From Burkholderiaceae bacterium (GTDB lineage: Bacteria > Pseudomonadota > Gammaproteobacteria > Burkholderiales > Burkholderiaceae_C), in NCBI GenBank assembly GCA_017992055.1, contig JAGOPK010000004.1, positions 317,138 through 381,137 on the forward strand: 64,000 bases of DNA, written 5' to 3'. The translations under genes were made by a program, and so were the position numbers. This document shows positions 42,443 through 50,237 of this stretch, piece by piece. The number at the start of each line of letters is the position of its first letter. Position 1 is the first letter of the stretch. The notes below the pieces were generated by a model that ran no database searches, was not told the DNA's origin, and saw nothing but the letters and a program-made list of their open reading frames with translations.

Positions 42443-44958
42443 GACAGCTCCAGGCGATCCACCGCCTCGATGTGCAGCGTGGCCGAGCGCAGCCAGGCGC
42501 CGCCATGGGCCGCCGCGGCCCGTGCCTGATCCCGCGCTGCGGCTTCCAGAAACACCGGCAGCTCGGCATCGATGGGCAGGGCGGCCACGGTGAAGCGGGG
42601 CCAGCCGCCGTCGCCCGCGCGCCAGCGGTCGAGGGCCAGGGTCCAGGCCGTGCCGTCGAAGAAGCGGTCGTCGACGACGCGGCCGTCGACCTCGAAGCGC
42701 AGCACATCGCCCACCAGGTCCAGCGTCAGCCAGGCGCGGCTGCCGGGCGGCACGGCCTGCAGCGCGGCCTGCAGTTCAGGCGGCAGATCGAGCTGCCAGC
42801 GGGCAGCCTGGGCCCAGGCCGGCTCGTCGGGCACGCAGGGCACGGGGCCGTCGCGCCAGGACAGATGCGGCCCCCAGGCGATGGCCGGCGGGTCGGCCGG
42901 CGCCTGCAGCCGCCGGGCCGGCAGCGCCCACGGGCCTTGGGGCTGTGCAGCGACGCACCAGGCCCGGCTGCCTGGCAGCTGGGGCCAGGGCAGCGGCGCC
43001 TGGCCCGCCAGATCCTCGGCCGGCCAGACCTGCAGCCAGCCGGCCTCGTGTGCGGGCCGGTGCAGATGCACAGAAGCATCGGCCTGCGGCACGGCCGGGT
43101 GGCTGGACAGCAGCAGACGCGGGCGGCCATGCAGGTCCATGCGCTGGGCGGCCGTGGCCAGGGCCTCGGGCAACACCAGCAGCTGGTGGCTGCAGCCGGC
43201 CTCGTCCAGCAGCTGCAGCCGCCGCGGCGCGGCCGATGGCGCCAGCTTCAGCCAGCGGCATGGGCCCAGGCGCTGCCAGCGGCTGCCATCGGGCAGCCCG
43301 GCATCGTCCAGGCCCAGCGGCAGCACACGGCCATCGAGACTCAGCGAGCGCAGGCCGGTCTCGTCGAACAGCAGCTCCTGCGGCAGGTCGTCGAGCGCCA
43401 TCAGCACCCAGGTCTGGCCGCCGTCGACATCGCTCCAGCGGCTGAGTGGCTGCAGCGTGGCCTGGGCCAGGCGCGCCACACCCAGGCGCTGGCCCAGCGG
43501 CCAGATGAAGGCCCGGCCCGGCGCCAGCGCAAACGGGCCGCCGGCCGGCATGGCCTGTTCGGCGCCGCCTTCCAGACCCAGCCGCCACTGCAGCTGCGGC
43601 AGCGTCGGCAGCGGGTGGTGGCGGCGGTGGTGGTTGACGAAGACAAAGCCGACGGCCGCATCGCCGCGGCCGGCCGCGCGCAGCGCCAACCGCGGCAGCC
43701 GGCTGTCGGCCGGATCGAAGGGCCCTTCGTCGGGCAGCACCGCCGGCAGCGGCGCCAGTGCGTCGCCAAAGGCCTGCATGAAGCCGTGCAGCAGGCGCAG
43801 CCGCGCCCAGCTGGGCCGCAGCTGGCCATAGCTGCCCAGCGGCGCATGGAAGTCATAACCCCATTGCGGCACGTCGTTGGGATAGCCGCTGGCCTGGGTC
43901 TCGTTCAGCGGCCCGGTCTCGCAGGCCGGGTTGATGCCGCCGTGGTACATGTAATAGCCGTACAGGTTGGCGCCCGAGCCCAGCTGCACCAGGGTGGTGG
44001 CGTAGACGTCGTCGGCCGTCACCACCGGGCGACGGTGGTAGCTCTGGTGCATGCCGCCGCCGGCCTCGGCCAGGCAGAACGGATAGTGCTCGGTGTCGAT
44101 CAGGCCGGCGGCCGGCGTGCCGTCCACATTGCCCATCTCGCCGATCACGCGCCGGGTGTTGAACAGGAACACGCCCGACGGCGGCAGCGGCCCACGCGCA
44201 CCCTGCCAGAAGCCATCGGCATAGGCCCCCGACACCGGCAGCACCTCGCGCGCCGGGATGTCCAGCGTGGGCCAGCCGGTGACGGTGTACAGCGGCACGG
44301 TCAGGCCCACCTCCAGCGCGATGCGCTTCAGCTCGGCAATGTGCTCGGCGCCGCGGCCGGGGCCGGTCTCGCCGTATTCGTTTTCCAGCTGCAGGCCGAT
44401 CACCGGGCCGGCATCGCACCACAGCAGGCCACGCACCTGCTCGGCCACCTGGGCATACAAGGCCTGCACGCGGGCCAGGTAACCGGCATCGTTGCAGCGC
44501 AGCGGGCCGCTGGCCGGCAGCCAGTCGGGAAAGCCGCCCAGCCGCACCTCGCCATGGCACCAGGGGCCGGGGCGCAGATAGACCAGCAGGCCCGCATCGG
44601 CAGCCAGCTGCACGAAGCGGCGCAGCGCACGCTGGCCATCCCAGCGCCACTGGCCGGGCCGCGGCTCGTGGTGGTTCCAGAACACATAGCTGGCGACGAT
44701 GTCCACGCCGCCGGCACGCAGCTTGGCCAGCTCGGCCGCCCACTCGCCCTCGGGACAGCGGCTGTAGTGGAACTCGCCCATCACCGGCATCCAGGGCCGG
44801 CCGTCCAGGCTGAGGTGGCGGCTGTTGACGCCCAGGCTGCGGCTGGGATGCGGATACAGCCCCAGGTTCAGAAAGCCCTCATGGGCCTCGGGCACGGCGG
44901 CGGGCACACGCAGCAGGGGCGGCGCCGGCAGGGGATGGGCGGGATGGGAGGCAGACAT
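42439..44958 (-). CDS. GH35 beta-galactosidase
   Basis: An 839-residue GH35 enzyme with no signal peptide seen, so probably cytoplasmic. The catalytic barrel starts NSRHLSLDGRPWMPVMGEFHYSR and includes IVASYVFWNHHEP and LRPGPWCHGEVRLGGFPDW. The acid/base Glu194 is in GLQLENEYGE, and a candidate nucleophile is Glu298 in FCLAEAGGG. The YGYYMYHGGINP block is typical. The long C-terminal part (after about 420) holds beta-sandwich domains. It is the first gene of the importer operon and is divergent from GH42, with two LacI-type operators between. The pair probably handles galacto-oligosaccharides of different length or linkage. Confidence 0.92.
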
Positions 44959-45007
44959 CGTGGCAACGGACCGCAGGCTAGCGCAGCAGATGGCCGCACT
45001 TTGTAAG

Positions 45008-45019
45008 TTAATCGTTTAA
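45008..45019. promoter_or_regulatory. LacI-family operator, copy 3
   Basis: TTAATCGTTTAA, one base different from TTAATCGATTAA, within an AT-rich patch 50 bp before the GH35 start. Placed to control the leftward GH35-importer-galM operon. Confidence 0.72.
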
Positions 45020-45132
45020 TCTTACTCAGTAGATCAGCCGCGGACCGGGGCGGGCAATCAGGGTTAGCCCGGAATTCACAGGGGAATCCAGCCTCCATGG
45101 TGGCCGCGGCGCGGCTGCAGGCGGCGGTCGTC

Positions 45133-45164
45133 TTGACAGGCCAGCAAGCCGCTTGCTCCAATAA
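45133..45164 (+). promoter_or_regulatory. Possible sigma70-type promoter of the GH42 operon
   Basis: A perfect -35 hexamer TTGACA at 45133-45138 with a weak -10-like CAATAA at 45159-45164; the 20-bp spacer is longer than ideal. A 15-bp palindrome (AGCAAGC-C-GCTTGCT, 45143-45157) lies between them. Operator copy 4 begins 4 bp downstream of the -10 candidate, where a repressor would block it. Confidence 0.35.
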
Positions 45165-45167
45165 AGA

Positions 45168-45179
45168 TTAATCGATTAA
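45168..45179. promoter_or_regulatory. LacI-family operator, copy 4
   Basis: TTAATCGATTAA, identical to copy 1, ending 7 bp before the GH42 ATG. It takes the place where a ribosome-binding site would be. No clear Shine-Dalgarno sequence precedes this start. Confidence 0.75.
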
Positions 45180-45186
45180 CTCAACA

Positions 45187-47220
45187 ATGACCACCCATCC
45201 CCTGCCCCCGATGCGCCTGGGCGTGTGCTACTACCCCGAGCAATGGCCACGCGAGCGCTGGCGCGACGACGCCCGGCAGATGCGCGAGATGGGCCTGTCG
45301 GTGGTGCGCGTCGCCGAATTTGCCTGGGCGCTGCTGCAGCCCGGGCCGCAGCGCTTTGACTGGGCCTGGCTGGACGAGGCCGTCGAGGTGCTGGCGGCGC
45401 AAGGCCTGCAGATCGTGCTGGGCACGCCCACCGCCGCACCGCCGCAGTGGCTGGTGCAGGCCCATCCGGAGGTGCTGGCCGTCGATGCCCGCGGCCAGCC
45501 GCGGGCCGCCGGCTCGCGCCGCCATGTGGACCTCAGCAGTCCGGCCTATGTGCAGGCCTCGCTGGACATCGTCGAGGCCATGGCGCGGCGCTATGGCCGG
45601 CATCCGGCGCTGATGGCCTGGCAGATCGACAACGAGTTCGGCTGCCACGACAGCCTGGCCTCGTATTCGCCGGCGGCGCTGGCCGGCTTTCGCGCCTGGC
45701 TGCGGCAGCGCTACGGCAGCATCGAGGCGCTGAACCAGGCCTGGGGCACGGTGTTCTGGAGCGCGGTGCTGCAGGACTTCGACGAGGTGGGCTTTCCGGT
45801 CGGCCAGCCCGCCGGCCCGCTGCCGGCCCAGGCGCTGGACTGGCAGCGCTTCTGCGATGCCCAGGTGGCGCGCTTCCTGGGCCAGCAGCGCGCCGCGCTG
45901 GCCGAAGCATCGCCGGGCCGGCCGGTGCTGCACAACTTCATGGGCCTGTTCACCGATCTGGATGCCCATGGCCTGGGCCGCCAGCTGGACATCGCCGCCT
46001 GGGACAGCTATCCGCTGGGCCACACCGAGATCGCGCCGGGACTCAGCGATGAACAGCGCCTGCGCTGGGCCAGCACCGGCACGCCCGACATCACCGCCTT
46101 CCACCACGACCTGTACCGCGGCGTGGCCCAGGCCGGCGGCCCCGGCCCTGATGCGCGGCTGTGGGTCATGGAGCAGCAGGCCGGCCCGGTGAACTGGGCG
46201 CCCTGGAACGCCCTGCCCGCGCCGGGCATGGTGCGCGCCTGGACCTGGGAGGCCTTTGCCCATGGCGCCGAGCTGGTGGCCTATTTCCGCTGGCGCCAGC
46301 TGCCCCATGGCCAGGAGCAGATGCATTCGGGCCTGCACACGCCCGATGGCCTGCGCGACCGCGGCGGCGACGAGGCGGCCCAGGTGGCCGCCGAGCTGGC
46401 CGCCCTGCCCGCCCGCCTGGCCAGCCTGGGCCTGGACGCGCAGGCGCTGCAACCGCGCCCGGCCCGCGTGGCCCTGGTGCTGGACTACCCGTCGCTGTGG
46501 ATGGCCCAGATCCAGCCCCAGGGCGCCGACATGCCGGGTCTGGGCCTGGCCCTGCGCTACCACGCGGCGCTGCGCTCGCTGGGCCTGGATGTGGACATCC
46601 TGCCGCCTGATGCCCCGCTGCAGGGCCATGCGCTGGTGGTGGCGCCGATGCTGCTGCATGCGCCCGAGACCTTTGTGGCCCAGGCCGCCGGTCTGCCCGG
46701 CCAGGTGGTGCTGGGGCCACGTGCGGCCAGCAAGACCGCCGAGCTGGCCATGCCAGTGCCGCTGCCGCCGGGCGCGCTGGCCGCCCAGTTGCCGATGCGC
46801 GTGCGCGGCGTCGAGTCGCTGCGCCCCGGGCGGCAGCTGCCGCTGCAGGGCGGCGGCCACGGTTGCCAGTGGCGCGACCTGATCGAAGCCCTGCCCGCGT
46901 CGGATCTGCAGGTGCAGGACCACTATGCCGACGGCTGGCCGGCGCGGGTGCAATGCGGGCGCTGGCAGGCCCATGCCGGCGTGGTCGACGAGGCCACGCT
47001 GCAGCGCTGGCTGGCCGAGGCCGCCGCGGCCGCCGGCCTGGTCACCACGCCGCTGCCCGAGGGCCTGCGCATCGCCCGCCGCGGCGCGCTGCGCCTGGCC
47101 ATCCACCGCGGCGAGCAGGCCGTTCAGGTGCCGGCGCCGGCCGGGGCAGAATTCCTGGTCGGTGGACCGACGCTGGAACGTGCCGGCGTGGCGGTCTGGA
47201 TCGACACGGAGAGCCCATGA
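45187..47220 (+). CDS. GH42 beta-galactosidase
   Basis: A 677-residue GH42 enzyme. Seen: MRLGVCYYPEQWPRERW, VVRVAEFAWALLQP, the acid/base Glu150 in WQIDNEFGCHD, and the nucleophile Glu329 in LWVMEQQAGPVNW. The trimerisation-domain block (ARVALVLDYPSLW) and small C-terminal beta domain follow, and the length is normal. No signal peptide, so cytoplasmic. GH42 enzymes commonly act on beta-1,4/1,3/1,6-galacto-oligosaccharides from plant galactans. It lacks a visible ribosome site because an operator occupies that position. The stop overlaps the next ATG (ATGA). Confidence 0.95.
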   Translation: MTTHPLPPMRLGVCYYPEQWPRERWRDDARQMREMGLSVVRVAEFAWALLQPGPQRFDWAWLDEAVEVLAAQGLQIVLGTPTAAPPQWLVQAHPEVLAVDARGQPRAAGSRRHVDLSSPAYVQASLDIVEAMARRYGRHPALMAWQIDNEFGCHDSLASYSPAALAGFRAWLRQRYGSIEALNQAWGTVFWSAVLQDFDEVGFPVGQPAGPLPAQALDWQRFCDAQVARFLGQQRAALAEASPGRPVLHNFMGLFTDLDAHGLGRQLDIAAWDSYPLGHTEIAPGLSDEQRLRWASTGTPDITAFHHDLYRGVAQAGGPGPDARLWVMEQQAGPVNWAPWNALPAPGMVRAWTWEAFAHGAELVAYFRWRQLPHGQEQMHSGLHTPDGLRDRGGDEAAQVAAELAALPARLASLGLDAQALQPRPARVALVLDYPSLWMAQIQPQGADMPGLGLALRYHAALRSLGLDVDILPPDAPLQGHALVVAPMLLHAPETFVAQAAGLPGQVVLGPRAASKTAELAMPVPLPPGALAAQLPMRVRGVESLRPGRQLPLQGGGHGCQWRDLIEALPASDLQVQDHYADGWPARVQCGRWQAHAGVVDEATLQRWLAEAAAAAGLVTTPLPEGLRIARRGALRLAIHRGEQAVQVPAPAGAEFLVGGPTLERAGVAVWIDTESP

Positions 47221-48263
47221 CAAGCCAGAGCTGGCAGCCCGATCCCGACCGCTTCACACGCCAGCCCTATCCGCGCTGCGGCCGCAGCGGCCTGCGCCCC
47301 GGCGCCATTGCGCTGGGCCTGTGGCACAACTTCGGCGCCGGTGCCGGCACGCCCGACGAGGCCCAGGCGCGCAGCCTGCTGCGCCAGGCCATCGACCAGG
47401 GCATCGTGCACTTCGACCTGGCCAACAACTACGGCCCGCCGCCCGGCGCCGCCGAAAGCCTGCTGGGCCGCGCGCTGAAGACCGACCTGCACGGCCTGCG
47501 CGACGAGCTGGTCATCAGCACCAAGGCCGGCTATGTGATGGGCGCCGACCCGCATGGCGACGGCGGCAGCCGCAAATACCTGCTGACCAGCCTGGACCAG
47601 AGCCTGCGCCGCCTGCAGCTCGATCATGTGGACATCTTCTACCACCACCGGCCCGACCCGCACACGCCGCTGGAGGAGACCATGGCCGTGCTGGACCAGG
47701 CGGTGCGCAGCGGCCGCGCGCTGTATGTGGGCCTGTCCAACTACCCGGCCGATCTGCTGCGCCGCGCCGCGGCCCTGCTGCGCCAGCTGGGCACGCCCTG
47801 CGTGATCCACCAGCCGCGCTACCACCTGCTGGAGCGGGGCCCCGAGCAGGGCCTGCTCGATGCCCTGGTCGACGAGGGCATCGGCTGCATCCCGTTCTCG
47901 CCGCTGGCGCAGGGCCTGCTGAGCGACCGCTACCTGGACGGCCGCATCCCGGCCGATTCACGCGCCGCCGGCGCCAGCCCGTTTCTGCGGCCCGACATGC
48001 TGACCGACGAGCGCCTGGCCCGCGCCCGCGCGCTGCAGGCCATTGCCGCGGCGCGTGGCCAACCGCTGGCCGGCATGGCCCTGCGCTGGCTGCTTCAGCG
48101 GCCGGCCGTGTGCTCGGTGCTGATCGGCGCCAGCCGCGCCGCGCAGATCCGCGAGGCCGTGGCCGCGGTGCAGGCCGCCGCCTTCAGCGACGAGGAGCTG
48201 GCGGCCATCGACCGCGCGGCTCTCGGCCCACTGGATGGTCCGCTGGATGGGCTGCGCGCATGA
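47217..48263 (+). CDS. Aldo/keto reductase (YghZ-like)
   Basis: A 348-residue AKR of the YghZ/L-glyceraldehyde-3-phosphate reductase group. The catalytic tetrad is recognisable: Asp and Tyr in FDLANNYGPPPG, Lys in VISTKAGYVMG, and His in DIFYHHRPDP. The NADP-binding C-terminal part has VLIGASRAAQIREAV. GHQLLTSLDQ-like segments of the family appear as YLLTSLDQSLRRL. It lies between a beta-galactosidase and the repressor, overlapping both by 4 bp, so it may reduce a sugar or detoxify a sugar-derived aldehyde. The substrate is unknown. Confidence 0.9.
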   Translation: MTSQSWQPDPDRFTRQPYPRCGRSGLRPGAIALGLWHNFGAGAGTPDEAQARSLLRQAIDQGIVHFDLANNYGPPPGAAESLLGRALKTDLHGLRDELVISTKAGYVMGADPHGDGGSRKYLLTSLDQSLRRLQLDHVDIFYHHRPDPHTPLEETMAVLDQAVRSGRALYVGLSNYPADLLRRAAALLRQLGTPCVIHQPRYHLLERGPEQGLLDALVDEGIGCIPFSPLAQGLLSDRYLDGRIPADSRAAGASPFLRPDMLTDERLARARALQAIAAARGQPLAGMALRWLLQRPAVCSVLIGASRAAQIREAVAAVQAAAFSDEELAAIDRAALGPLDGPLDGLRA

Positions 48264-49282
48264 CCACGCTGGTTGAAGTCGCCCGCGAGGCCGGCGTCAC
48301 CGCCGCCACCGTATCGAATGTGCTGCGTGGCCGCGGCAAGGTGGGCGAGGCCACGCGGGCGCGTGTGCTGGCCGCCGTGCAGGCCCTGGGCTACAAGCCC
48401 AATCTGATGGCCCGCGCGCTGGTGGAAGGCAAGCCGGCCACGCTGGCGCTGATCGTCTCCAGCATCGCCAACCCCTTCTATCCGGAGTTCGCGCTGGAGG
48501 TCGAGCGCGCCGCTCGCAAGCTGGGTTATTTCCTGCTGGTCTGCAACACCAACGACGACCCGGCCCAGGAGCGCGCCTACCTGGATGCGGTGGGCGGATC
48601 GCTGGCCCAGGGCGTGATCGTGATGCATGCCGACTTCGTCAACCCCGACGAGCTGGTGGCGCTGCGCCAGCGTGGCGTGCCGGTGGTACTGTGCATGTGG
48701 GAGCGACCACAGAGCCCACCCGACCTGCCCTGCGTGGCGGTGGATTTCTACCAGGCCGGCGTGCTGGCCGCCGAGCACCTGCTGGCCCTGGGCCACCGCC
48801 GCCTGGGCCTGATCGTCGGCAGCGAGCCCACCGGCAACCACCGCTGGCGCGCCCAGGGTTTCATCGACACGCTCGCCAAGGCCGGCGTGGAGCTGCCGGC
48901 GGCGCAGATCCGCCATGGCCACGACAGCATCGACGACGGCCGCAATGCCGCGCACAGCCTGCTGGCCGGCATGCCGGGCCTGAGCGCGCTGTATGCCACC
49001 AACGACCTGCCGGCCATCGGCGCGCTGCAGGCCGCGGCCGAACTGGGCCTGGAGGTGCCACGCCAGCTGTCGGTGATCGGCGTCACCGACATCCAGCTGG
49101 CGCACCAGATGCGCCCGGCACTCAGCAGCGTGGCCGTGCCCACCGCCGAGGCCGCACGCCTGGCGGTGGAACTGCTGCTGGCCGAGATCAGCGCGCCGCC
49201 CGACGGCCCCGCGCCGATGGTGGTGACGGCACCGCCGCGCCTGGTAGTGCGAGCCTCGACCGGCAAGCCGGGGAGGGCTTGA
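48260..49282 (+). CDS. LacI-family transcriptional repressor of the galactan locus
   Basis: A 340-residue LacI/GalR regulator. The N-terminal HTH (TLVEVAREAGVTAATVSNVLRGR) and hinge helix (NLMARALVEGK) bind DNA. The periplasmic-binding-protein-like sensor follows (LALIVSSIANPFYPEFALEVERAA, ALYATNDLPAIGALQAA, QLSVIGVTDIQLAHQMRPALSSV). It ends the GH42 operon, so it would autoregulate through operator copy 4. The four TTAA-centred palindromes with central CG are its probable sites. The inducer is likely galactose or a galacto-oligosaccharide (inference). Confidence 0.93.
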   Translation: MTTLVEVAREAGVTAATVSNVLRGRGKVGEATRARVLAAVQALGYKPNLMARALVEGKPATLALIVSSIANPFYPEFALEVERAARKLGYFLLVCNTNDDPAQERAYLDAVGGSLAQGVIVMHADFVNPDELVALRQRGVPVVLCMWERPQSPPDLPCVAVDFYQAGVLAAEHLLALGHRRLGLIVGSEPTGNHRWRAQGFIDTLAKAGVELPAAQIRHGHDSIDDGRNAAHSLLAGMPGLSALYATNDLPAIGALQAAAELGLEVPRQLSVIGVTDIQLAHQMRPALSSVAVPTAEAARLAVELLLAEISAPPDGPAPMVVTAPPRLVVRASTGKPGRA

Positions 49283-49298
49283 CAGCCTGGCCCGACAA

Positions 49299-49328
49299 AT
49301 TCAGACTAGTCATCTGACTAGTCTGAAT
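49299..49328. promoter_or_regulatory. Perfect 14-bp inverted repeat operator of the Phd/PIN pair
   Basis: ATTCAGACTAGTCA (49299-49312) is followed after TC by its exact complement TGACTAGTCTGAAT (49315-49328). It ends 10 bp before the antitoxin ATG, next to the GAGG ribosome site. Phd/YefM antitoxins bind such palindromes to repress their own operon. Confidence 0.8.
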
Positions 49329-49338
49329 CGAGGAAAAC

Positions 49339-49605
49339 ATGGCCGCTGACAATGCATGGCCGGTCCAGGATGCCAAGGCCCGCTTCAGCGAATTTCTCGA
49401 AGCCTGCCTGACCCGGGGGCCGCAGTTGGTCACCCGGCGCGGCGCCGAGGCCGCGGTGCTGGTGCCGGTGCAGGAATGGCGCCGGCTGCAGGCAGCAGCG
49501 CGACCGTCGTTGAAACAGTTGCTGCTGTCAGACCAAGCGCGCACCGAGCCCATCGTGCCGCCGCGTGGCCACGCCCGCCGTCGGCCGGTGCAGGCGCTGG
49601 GCTGA
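49339..49605 (+). CDS. Phd/YefM-family antitoxin
   Basis: An 88-residue protein with the Phd/YefM N-terminal DNA-binding fold (WPVQDAKARFSEFLEACLTRGPQLVTRRGAEAAVLVPVQEWRRL) and a disordered C-terminal toxin-binding tail. It would neutralise the PIN nuclease encoded 5 bp downstream and repress transcription through the palindrome just upstream. GAGG lies 6 bp before the ATG. Confidence 0.92.
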   Translation: MAADNAWPVQDAKARFSEFLEACLTRGPQLVTRRGAEAAVLVPVQEWRRLQAAARPSLKQLLLSDQARTEPIVPPRGHARRRPVQALG

Positions 49606-49610
49606 GCGCC

Positions 49611-50012
49611 GTGTTCCTGCTCGACACCAACGTCGTGTCCGAGTTGCGCCGGCCCAAGCCGCACGGGGCGGTGCTGGCCTGGCTGCAGTCGGTGGACGAG
49701 GACAAGCTGTTCCTGTCCGCGGTGACGCTGGGTGAAATCCAGGCCGGCATCGAGCTGACCCGCGAGCAGGATGCGGCCAAGGCCGCCGAGATCGAGGCCT
49801 GGCTGGAACAGCTGGCACAGGCCTACAACGTGCTGCCCATGGATGCCGTGGCCTTCCGGCACTGGGCGCGGCTGATGCACCGCCGTTCGGACACGCTGTA
49901 CGAGGACGCGATGATCGCTGCCACCGCCCTGGACCACGGCCTGACGGTGGTCACGCGCAACGTCGCGGACTTCAAGGCCCTGGGCATCGAGGTGCTGAAC
50001 CCCTTCGCCTGA
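49611..50012 (+). CDS. PIN-domain toxin (VapC/FitB-like)
   Basis: A 133-residue PIN nuclease. The acidic residues of the metal site are visible: Asp5 in FLLDTNVVSE, Glu in VTLGEIQAGIEL, Asp in LYEDAMIAATAL, and a VVTRNVADF end, with FitB-like spacing. It starts with GTG at 49611, since no ATG fits and MFLLDTN is the family N-terminus. Such toxins cleave tRNA or other RNA when freed from the antitoxin. Confidence 0.9.
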   Translation: MFLLDTNVVSELRRPKPHGAVLAWLQSVDEDKLFLSAVTLGEIQAGIELTREQDAAKAAEIEAWLEQLAQAYNVLPMDAVAFRHWARLMHRRSDTLYEDAMIAATALDHGLTVVTRNVADFKALGIEVLNPFA

Positions 50013-50027
50013 AGCCTCGCCAGCGCC

Positions 50028-50174
50028 TCACTTGTTCTTCAGCTTGCCCTTGGGCATCACCGCCGTGGTCGGCGCCACCGGGCGGGTGGAGGCGGACGAC
50101 GAGTCCTGCGGAGGGCTGTTGTCCTTCTTGGGCTTCTTGACCATCTTCTGGCTGCGCTGTTCACCTTTGGGCAT
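50028..50174 (-). CDS. Small lysine-rich protein (48 aa)
   Basis: A short gene missed by length cut-offs. It starts MPKGEQRSQKMVKKPKK and ends MPKGKLKNK, with 13 lysines, many Ser/Pro and no hydrophobic core, so it is probably unstructured and nucleic-acid binding. An AAGGAG ribosome site lies 7 bp upstream of the ATG. Similar MPKG/MAKG-starting lysine-rich small proteins are common in proteobacteria, and their function is unknown to me. It sits between the PIN toxin (convergent) and the export locus. Confidence 0.72.
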   Translation of the reverse strand: MPKGEQRSQKMVKKPKKDNSPPQDSSSASTRPVAPTTAVMPKGKLKNK

Positions 50175-50237
50175 GCTCGGCTCCTTGTGCTGCGTGATCG
50201 GTAGTGGAATGTAGCCGGCGGCCCGGGGCTGACCCGC

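Noticed and set aside
50032-50214. A 60-codon plus-strand frame after the PIN toxin gene
   Set aside because: It is opposite to the 48-residue lysine-rich gene, which has a good ribosome site and natural composition. The plus-strand frame has neither.
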